DNA of 11,300 nucleotides from JALYXV01 sp963791545. GTDB lineage: Bacteria; Actinomycetota; Acidimicrobiia; Acidimicrobiales; Palsa-688. The first letter of the stretch is position 1. Every line of letters starts with the position of its first letter. Where the stretch lies: positions 1 to 11,300 of the forward strand of contig CAWBSR010000011.1 in the NCBI GenBank assembly GCA_963791545.1, written 5' to 3'. A program made the position numbers and the translations under genes. This document shows positions 6,534 through 11,300 of this stretch, piece by piece. Under the pieces are notes generated by a model. That model worked only from the letters and a program-made list of their open reading frames with translations. It was not told the DNA's origin and ran no database searches.

Positions 6534-6821
6534 ACTCAGACGGTCAACCTGACCCCGCTGCGAAATCGCGACGAACACAACCCTCTCGAGGCCGGGGTTG
6601 CGCTTGCTGAACGCGTAGCACACCCGAGGGCGTGCTTGGAGCCGCCATCTCCGATCCGCGGCCATTCGCCCGGTGTCCCAACCGGGGCGTCAAGAACCGT
6701 CGAAATATTTAGTACCGATTCCGGAACCTACCTGTATCAACCACAACTTGGGCGACACTCATTCAGCCAGCACCGCCAGATCGGCGGTCAACTGGTTGTT
6801 ACCGCGAAACAGGTGGCGAAA
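6534..6821. other. Gene-free stretch between IS21 and the repeat-protein gene
   Basis: One frame stays open through this stretch into the downstream gene, but it has no recognisable domain and poor start signals, so I treat it as upstream non-coding DNA. It contains AT-richer patches near 6705-6715 (AAATATTTAG) that could hold a promoter for the following gene. No continuation of the IS1380 transposase is visible. Confidence 0.4.
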
Positions 6822-6986
6822 ATGAAAGATGAGATTGATCCAACGACGGTTTCGGACGTCAACATCCACGAGGTTCCGCAAGAGCGGACACAACTCAAGG
6901 CCTTGCTGTCAATAAACCCCAACTACTTCGGTACGGTTGAGGGGAGCGATTTTCCCGTCGTGACCGCCATGTCGGGCGACACGACG

Positions 6987-7389
6987 TACGAAGAGTTGCG
7001 CTGCGTGAGCTTCAACCCGGAACAGAACCTTCTCGAGGCCATCGTATCGGTGAAGAGGCCGTTCGGATATGGCGGCAACCTTTGCCAGACCGGTTCCTTC
7101 GAGTGCTGTGAAGTTCTTCCTCGACTACGGCGCCGGGTGGGTTGATTGCGGTGTTGCCAGCATCTCGGTGCATGACATCCCCAACGGGATCGACTGCCAC
7201 GACGACCCACGGCTTCCCCTAAGCTACAGCGCCACCCTCAAGGTGAACCCCACGCGTAGCTGGTGCAAGACGCCCGTCCTACCCAAGGTCAGGGCGATCC
7301 TTTCATGGCAGGTCATTCCCACCGGTGCTTCCTTCCAGCCGGTCTGGGGCAACGTTCACGACTGCACCGTGCAGATCGCGCCGCGGCCT
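6987..7389 (+). repeat. First internal protein repeat of the large unknown protein
   Basis: This unit encodes YEELRCVSFNPEQNLLEAIV, then VKRPFGYGGNLCQTGS, a frameshift, DYGAGWVDCGVASISVHDIP, VRAILSWQ, and PVWGN followed by VQIAPRPP. It aligns along its length with the second unit at 7759-8160. The cysteines of the RCVSF and LCQ positions recur in both units, as does a Cys shortly before the VRA strand (SWCKTP and SCSTP). Confidence 0.7.
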
Positions 7390-7758
7390 CCGATTGTCTT
7401 TGATGTCCTTGCGCACGTGTCGGCGAGGCTGAAGAAGGAGATCAAGCTGCCGGACGACTTGGCTTACGCCGGTCCGATGCCGCTTCCGGGCCCCGATCCC
7501 GAGGAGCTTGGCCTGGCCGCCCTGGCCAAGATGTTCAGCCAGTCGAAGACGGTGTCGGCGGGCCACGCCGGGCCGAATGCGCCAAGCCACACCGCAGTCC
7601 CCGCCCACCGCTTCGGCTTCGCACATCTGGCACAGGCGCAAAGTTCGGCCGCCATGGGCTCGGAGTTCGTAGCCCAGAACGTTGCCTCGTGGGCCGCGGT
7701 TGGGCTCGATTGGCTTGACGCAGCGGCCGCCCTCAACGAGGTGGACGCCGACGTCTCC

Positions 7759-8160
7759 TACGAGCAGATCGAGTGCCTTGGCCTTGACAACAACCTTGAC
7801 CGCCTCACTGCCACGTTCCGCGTGAAGCGTCCCACGGGCTACTACGGCGGACTCTGCCAGAAGGGGAGCCGTGAGTTTGTGGGCTTCTGGGCTGACTGGG
7901 ACAACAACTGCTCATGGAGCTATGTCGGCACGGCATCGGTTGGCGTGCACGACATCAATCCCCTGCCCACAGGCGGTCTCTGCTATGCCGCGGTGCTCCC
8001 GGTTGACCTGACCCACCATCGCCAGAGCTGCTCGACGCCCAAGGTGGTAAGAGTTCGTGCCGTCCTCTCCTGGAACGCGCCTCCGTCGACCGTCAACCCC
8101 GATGTGATCCCCACCTGGGGTAACCGCTCGATGCCCACGTCCAGATTGCGCCTGGTCCCG
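7759..8160 (+). repeat. Second internal protein repeat of the large unknown protein
   Basis: This unit encodes YEQIECLGLDNNLDRLTATF, then VKRPTGYYGGLCQKGS, VGTASVGVHDIN, VRAVLSWN, PTWGN and, after a one-base shift at about 8126, AHVQIAPGP. The order and spacing of motifs match the first unit, indicating an old duplication inside the gene. Confidence 0.7.
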
Positions 8161-8993
8161 TTGTTCCGCCCGGCACCGTGAAGCCCATCATCGGCTTTCT
8201 CGGTGGCATCCCCGTCAGCCAGATCTTCCCTGGTTCCGGTTTGACCATGCCTACTGCCCACTTCGCCCTTTTGGGTGGGGGCAATCCCGCTGACCCCGAC
8301 AGCCTTGGCCGGGGTTGTCCCTTCGCCCGGCGCGTGGCCGTTCAGGCCCGGCGTTCCCGGGGTACTCATACCGGGTGCAGGTCAGGCGGCCGGGCGAGAC
8401 CTGGCAGACGGTCAACAACCCGTTCACGGTGTGGGACGAAACCGGGACGATCCCCACTTTGCAAACGCCGGTCGGCGAGTACTTCGCCTATATCGCGCAC
8501 TCGGCCAATGCCGACAATATCCTGGCCGAATGGGATACGACGGGCGACCAGCTGTGGGAAGTCAAGCTGGACATCCTCGGCGTTGCCGGTGTCGATACCC
8601 ATGCGTTGCAACTGCACAACAGTGGACCTGAGGCCAGCATCGACATCGACGTCTTTGCCGGCAATTGCCGGCAAGTTCCCAGTTGCAACCCCGCTCAGTG
8701 GTCACTTTGTCGCCCGCGACGATTACCTGGCGAGCTACACGCTCGACACGGCGCCATTCTCGCCGCCGGCCGGGGCGCTGACGCCCTTTACGCCCATATA
8801 TACCCAGACGTGGCCCACGCCGGCAGGCATACTTGGGCACTCAACACCTCGCTGATGAAGCCCTGTGGCTACGTCATCGGGGTGAGCGTGGTCAGCCGGG
8901 CGATTTACAACAGTTCGCCGTCGTACACCAGTGCGTCGGGCTCCGCCGGTTTTTGTCTTCAGGCTGCATAACACTTGATGCTTATCGGACGGT

Positions 8994-9026
8994 TCCGCCC
9001 GGGCGATCGGTTCTCGCCCGGGCGGA
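8994..9026 (+). terminator. Perfect 13-bp GC-rich hairpin after the repeat-protein gene
   Basis: TCCGCCCGGGCGA (8994-9006) is perfectly complementary to TCGCCCGGGCGGA (9014-9026) around a 7-base loop. It begins 23 bases after the TAA at 8969-8971, the right place for a transcription terminator. There is no T run after it, which is common for hairpin terminators in high-GC actinobacteria. The symmetric stem could act on both strands, also closing the minus-strand gene at 9153-9481. Confidence 0.65.
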
Positions 9027-9152
9027 GCTAGTGCCCCGTCAAGCAACCTTTGCGTGCCAAGGCCCGGATGGCGAAACGGGACATCACCTATCCTGATGCC
9101 CTCGAGGGCAGGCTCTCACCGAGCGTCGATCAGCGAGTAAGAAACATCGATC
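9027..9152. other. Intergenic stretch between convergent genes
   Basis: This short gap separates the hairpin after the plus-strand repeat-protein gene from the end of the minus-strand secreted-type gene. I see no coding sequence or further strong structure in it. Confidence 0.4.
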
Positions 9153-9481
9153 TCAATTTTCGTGACCGGGCGCCAGCAAGCTGAAAGCGTAACTGCTCAC
9201 CTCACAGAAGGAAGCGCCCGCCGACAGCCATTCGAGGCTGGCGGTCTCATCCGGACGGCACTGGTCTTTGGCGGGATCGATGATCCGCAATGCGCCCTGA
9301 TCGAGGCCCAGTGAACCCTCAGTCCTGTAGCAGCCGTTGATGACCCCGCGGCTGTCAGGAATCGGCGCCCAGGCCACCGAACCGGTGACCACGATCATCA
9401 ACCCGCGAATAGGCCGACCGTCCTGCCTCGGCAAGGCTGCAGACCCAACCGCCTACCTGTCTCTCGGTTTGCGGTGTCCAT
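9153..9481 (-). pseudogene. Short secreted-type protein gene with a frameshift in the signal peptide
   Basis: From ATG 9481 the minus strand reads MDTANRETGRRLGLQPCRGR, then TVGLFAG, before stopping. One frame away, at about 9400-9405, it continues LMIVVTGSVAWAPIPDSRGV, INGCYRTEGSLGLDQGAL, RIIDPAKDQCRPDETASLEW, ending at 9153. Joined, the first 35 residues look like a signal peptide (basic start, hydrophobic core, AWA cleavage region). The NGCY...RIIDP..DQCRPDE segment resembles a short two-cysteine module found after signal peptides in actinobacterial surface proteins, judged from general familiarity. The final residues after SLEWLSAGASF match nothing I recognise and may be a further truncation. 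Ribosome binding is weak. It could also be a decayed fragment with no product. Confidence 0.45.
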
Positions 9482-9486
9482 TACAG

Positions 9487-9505
9487 GTTAATTTTTTCGA
9501 TTAAC
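9487..9505. promoter_or_regulatory. AT-rich inverted repeat GTTAAT / ATTAAC upstream of the secreted-type gene
   Basis: GTTAAT (9487-9492) and ATTAAC (9500-9505) flank TTTTTCG just upstream of the ATG at 9481. This is the most AT-rich spot nearby and could be an operator or part of a promoter. It is a short repeat, so chance is possible. Confidence 0.25.
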
Positions 9506-9730
9506 GAGTGCATTCCGACAGCGTTGACAGCCCAGGCGCTCTGGCGTCGGCCAAGATCCGGCCGCGGCTCTCACGACGTCGCTAGGATTGGTCAAGGGCA
9601 ACTACCGATGTCGCTCTCTGACGATGCCAAGGTCGCCCTGGTATGAGCAAAACCCGGAACGTCGACGCTCAAGTGGATAGCGTTGACGGTCAGGCCCTTA
9701 TCGGGACTAGTGATTGGGATCTGCTCGTTG
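9506..9730. other. Unassigned sequence before the truncated kinase tail
   Basis: A plus-strand frame starts at 9643 (MSKTRNVDAQVDSVDGQALI) and runs in frame into the response regulator; an overlapping minus-strand frame is also open. Neither shows a recognised domain. The stretch occupies the place where the body of a sensor kinase gene should be, so it looks like DNA brought in by a deletion or insertion whose junction is near 9725. Confidence 0.35.
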
Positions 9731-9799
9731 AGCCTCGAGGTCGGACCCCGCCCCGGCGGCGGCTGGAGGCTGTGGGCCCAGTTTCCGCTGGCCCGATGA
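9731..9799 (+). pseudogene. Sensor histidine kinase, last ~22 codons only
   Basis: In the frame one base off the response regulator's, the codons read SLEVGPRPGGGWRLWAQFPL followed by AR and TGA at 9797-9799. This is the typical end of the HATPase_c domain of NarL-partner sensor kinases, where a Gly-rich stretch precedes a final beta strand. Its stop overlaps the response-regulator ATG as ATGA, the normal arrangement for a coupled kinase-regulator pair. The similarity stops abruptly before 9731, so everything upstream, including the H and N boxes, is gone. Being so short, the assignment rests on the sequence pattern plus the overlap. Confidence 0.65.
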
Positions 9800-10479
9800 T
9801 CCGCCTCCTCATCGCCGACGACCAAGCGGTCGTGCGGGTCGGACTGACCATGATCATGGAAGCTCAGCCTGACATCGAGGTGGCGGGGTGGCCCGAGACG
9901 GGTCGCGAGGCCGTCGAGCTGGTGGGAACCCTCGACCCCGATGTGGTGCTCATGGATATCCGGATGCCCATCGTTGACGGCATCGAGGCCACCCGCCGCA
10001 TCGTCGCCGGCGCCGCTCGCTCGAGGGTGTTGGTGCTTACCAGCTAAGGGCTCGACGAGAACGTCTACGCCGCACTCAAAGCGGGCGCGGCCGGCTTCAT
10101 GGTCAAAACCGACTCACCCGAACAGCTCGTCCAAGCCGTGCGGGTCGTCGCCTCGGGAGAGTCGCTGCTCGGACCGGAGGTAACTCGTCGCCTCATCGAG
10201 CGGTTCCTCGCCGGGCGCACCAACGTCACCATGCCGCCCACGCTCGCGACGCTCACCGATCGCGAGGTCGAGGTCCTGAAGCTGGTGGCTGCAGGCTTGT
10301 CCAACCGCGGAGATCGCAGATGTTCTGTACGTGAGCGAGGGCACCGTCAAAACCCACGTCGCCCGGATGCTGTCGAAACTGGGCCTGCGTGACCGCTGTC
10401 CCAAGCGGTCGTGTACACGTATGAGTGCGCCCTCCTCCAGCCGGGCGACGCGTCGCACGACCGCAGGGAGCCTAACTAG
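9796..10479 (+). pseudogene. NarL/LuxR-family response regulator, broken by a stop and frameshifts
   Basis: The start is ATG 9796, inside the ATGA shared with the kinase tail. The receiver domain begins MIRLLIADDQAVVRVGL, with acidic D8/D9, phosphate acceptor D54 in VVLMDIRMP, and K104 in GFMVKTD. An in-frame TAA at 10045-10047 (codon 84) interrupts it just after VLVLTS, and the same frame goes on with LDENVYAALKAGAAG. The LuxR-type helix-turn-helix follows, LTDREVEVLKLVAAGLSN, then after an extra C at 10306 the next frame gives AEIADVLYVSEGTVKTHVAR, then MLSKLGLRDR. A second shift at 10397-10401 restores the first frame, QAVVYTYECALLQPG, to TAG 10477-10479. With repairs it is a normal-length regulator of about 227 aa. 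As given it would yield only a truncated receiver, so it is either a pseudogene or affected by base errors. Its target genes are unknown. Confidence 0.8.
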
Positions 10480-10561
10480 CCACGGGCGCGTTTCGGCCAC
10501 GCCAAGTGTTTTTGGTCACGGCGTAGCGCAGCCGATCGCCGTGGCGGCCGCGGCGCAGATC

Positions 10562-10581
10562 GCTGCCGGCGGGGTGGCAGC
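10562..10581 (-). terminator. Weak hairpin just after the secreted barrel-like gene
   Basis: GCTGCC (10562-10567) and GGCAGC (10576-10581) form a 6-bp stem with an 8-base loop, directly after the minus-strand stop at 10582. No T run follows. The place suits a terminator between two convergent genes, but the stem is short. Confidence 0.3.
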
Positions 10582-11127
10582 TCAGTGGCGCAATGTGAGA
10601 TTGAACTTGACGTCGATCAAATCGGCGCCACCGATAGGCGGGGCGTCGAGGTTGCATGACCCATCTGGGTTGCGCCCGGCGAGCAGGACACGACGTTCAC
10701 TGTCAGATCCTGTCCCTGTGGCCCCGGTGAAGATGCCGGTGCCTCCGGTGACCTGCAACGAATCAGTGCCGGAGAGGCGATCGATGCACGACTGGGGATC
10801 TATCTTCTCGATGTGAGACGTGCTGGTCCCCGAGAAGTAGAGGTCGCCCTGGGGCAGCGAGACGGTCACCGTGAACGGGTCGGCGCCCCCGCCTTGGACG
10901 GTGCCCACCCCGTTCACGACACCGGTGGCCACCACCTTGCCAATGTCGCTGTGGGACGGGAAGGTGTACACGACCAGCAGCCGCTCATTGGTTGACGTCG
11001 TTGCCGACGCCGGAGCCGCCACACCAACCACCGCCGCCGTGGCGGTTGAAAGGACAGCGGTGACCGCCAGCCGCCTGGCCCTCCTTTTCCCCGCTCGATG
11101 CTGCTGGTTTGCCGAAGACTGCGACAT
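10582..11127 (-). CDS. Secreted protein with possible allene-oxide-cyclase-like barrel, intact
   Basis: This 181-aa protein starts at ATG 11127 with GGGGAGAG about 6 bases upstream. The N-terminus is a clear export signal: a basic stretch HRAGKRRARRL, a hydrophobic core AVTAVLSTATAAVVGVAAP, and cleavage expected after ASA at residue 42. The arginine pair before the core leaves Tat export possible, though Sec is simpler. The mature part of about 139 residues is mainly beta, with GKVVATGVVNGVGTVQ, FTVTVSLPQGDLYFSG and LQVTGGTGIFTGATGTGS. The GGTGxFxGATGxG turn resembles that of AOC-barrel or dirigent-like small secreted proteins. C114 and C158 could form a disulfide. No catalytic residues can be named, so the role is unknown, perhaps binding a small molecule or structural. 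Unlike most non-IS genes here its frame is unbroken. Confidence 0.75.
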   Translation of the reverse strand: MSQSSANQQHRAGKRRARRLAVTAVLSTATAAVVGVAAPASATTSTNERLLVVYTFPSHSDIGKVVATGVVNGVGTVQGGGADPFTVTVSLPQGDLYFSGTSTSHIEKIDPQSCIDRLSGTDSLQVTGGTGIFTGATGTGSDSERRVLLAGRNPDGSCNLDAPPIGGADLIDVKFNLTLRH

Positions 11128-11218
11128 GGCACTCTCCCCTCGATTTGGTCTCGGGACCAGTGTGGCGGCGGTGTTGTCCCGCTGTCATGGGTCCGATGTC
11201 CCGGCGGGCCGGGAGATC
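11128..11218. other. Upstream region of the secreted barrel-like gene
   Basis: This gap holds the ribosome binding site of the secreted protein and a small palindrome, TGGTC-TCGG-GACCA (11146-11159), within its likely leader. I could not assign a promoter with confidence. Confidence 0.35.
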
Positions 11219-11300
11219 TCACAGTGTCGGAGGGGGCGGCTGTCCATCAGAGCCGGCGAGCCCAGCGCCGAGGCCGGCTTGGCGGGCCCGCACGATGGCC
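11219..11300 (-). CDS. Possible C-terminal end of a minus-strand gene, cut by window edge
   Basis: The minus strand is open from the right edge to TGA at 11219-11221, reading AIVRARQAGLGAGLAGSDGQ, then PPPPTL. The first part resembles the last helix of LuxR-type regulators, which often end in AIVRARxxGL, with a loose proline-rich tail. With 27 codons this is weak evidence and it could be chance. Confidence 0.25.
   Translation of the reverse strand, partial: AIVRARQAGLGAGLAGSDGQPPPPTL

Larger units (their letters stand above)
6822..8971 (+). pseudogene. Large two-repeat protein of unknown function, read through five frameshifts
   Basis: Starting at ATG 6822 (AGGTGG 5 bases upstream), the product is about 715 aa once frames are joined. 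It opens MKDEIDPTTVSDVNIHEV with no signal peptide, then LLSINPNYFGTVEGSDF. Two homologous units follow, at about 6987-7389 and 7759-8160. Each runs C-(9-10)-L-(5)-VKRPxGYxGxLCQxGS, a segment ending VHDI, a VRAxLSW strand and WGN...VQIAP. A 120-residue Ala/Pro-rich linker separates them. The C-terminal part has GLTMPTAHFALLGGG, PGYSYRVQVRRPGETWQTV, LAEWDTTGDQLWEVKLDI and MKPCGYVIGV, ending GFCLQAA. Single-base shifts fall at about 7107 (extra T), 8126 (lost C), 8347 (C lost from a C run), 8669 (extra C) and 8828 (lost base). I recognise this as resembling conserved hypothetical proteins but know no function. The well-kept sequence on both sides of each shift leaves sequencing error as likely as true decay. 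Confidence 0.6.

Noticed and set aside
6636..6821. Upstream extension of the repeat-protein gene to a TTG at 6636
   Set aside because: The extra residues show no family resemblance, while ATG 6822 has AGGTGG at the right distance and the recognisable N-terminus follows it.
10045..10047. In-frame TAA in the response regulator considered as a recoding signal
   Set aside because: TAA is not a known selenocysteine or pyrrolysine codon, no recoding structure is apparent, and the same gene has further frameshifts, so mutation or base error is simpler.

Overview
The window is high-GC DNA with GTG starts, Shine-Dalgarno sites and LuxR-type two-component remnants. This points to an actinobacterium, but nothing here fixes the genus and no RNA gene was recognised. 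About half of the window is insertion sequences lying next to or inside one another. The rest is host or accessory DNA in which most genes carry frameshifts.

Region 1 (1-1087): the N-terminus of a tyrosine recombinase runs off the left edge on the minus strand. Behind it is a 180-bp stretch with five alternating CATAAT(G)-type motifs forming nested palindromes. The last palindrome directly abuts the C-terminal part of an IS256-family transposase, so a recombinase element (possibly a recombinase-in-trio type) appears to have inserted into that transposase gene. The transposase remnant is itself broken by a short insertion ending in a 12-C run.

Region 2 (1080-2517): a complete 1422-bp IS256-family element. 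It has an intact 432-aa transposase, 25-bp imperfect inverted repeats and a perfect 8-bp target duplication, GGGACACC.

Region 3 (2518-6533): an IS1380-family transposase truncated after about 313 codons by a complete IS21-family element. The IS21 element encodes istA, istB and a third, zinc-ribbon-like protein. All three are linked by 4-bp GTGA overlaps. The ends carry repeated GTAATTCCCT motifs. The missing end of the IS1380 element is not found on the far side, so a deletion or rearrangement accompanied or followed the insertion.

Region 4 (6534-9030): a gene for a large uncharacterised protein of about 715 aa with two internal repeats of about 130 aa and a beta-rich C-terminal part. It can only be read through five single-base frameshifts. 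A perfect 13-bp hairpin follows its stop.

Region 5 (9031-11300): a short frameshifted secreted-protein gene (minus), the last codons of a sensor kinase overlapping a NarL/LuxR response regulator that is broken by a stop codon and frameshifts (plus), an intact secreted protein with a possible allene-oxide-cyclase-like barrel (minus), and the possible tail of another gene at the right edge.

The two complete IS elements read cleanly while most non-IS genes are frameshifted. Either this is a decaying IS-rich accessory region, or the non-repeated sequence retains base-level assembly errors. The window alone does not decide which.
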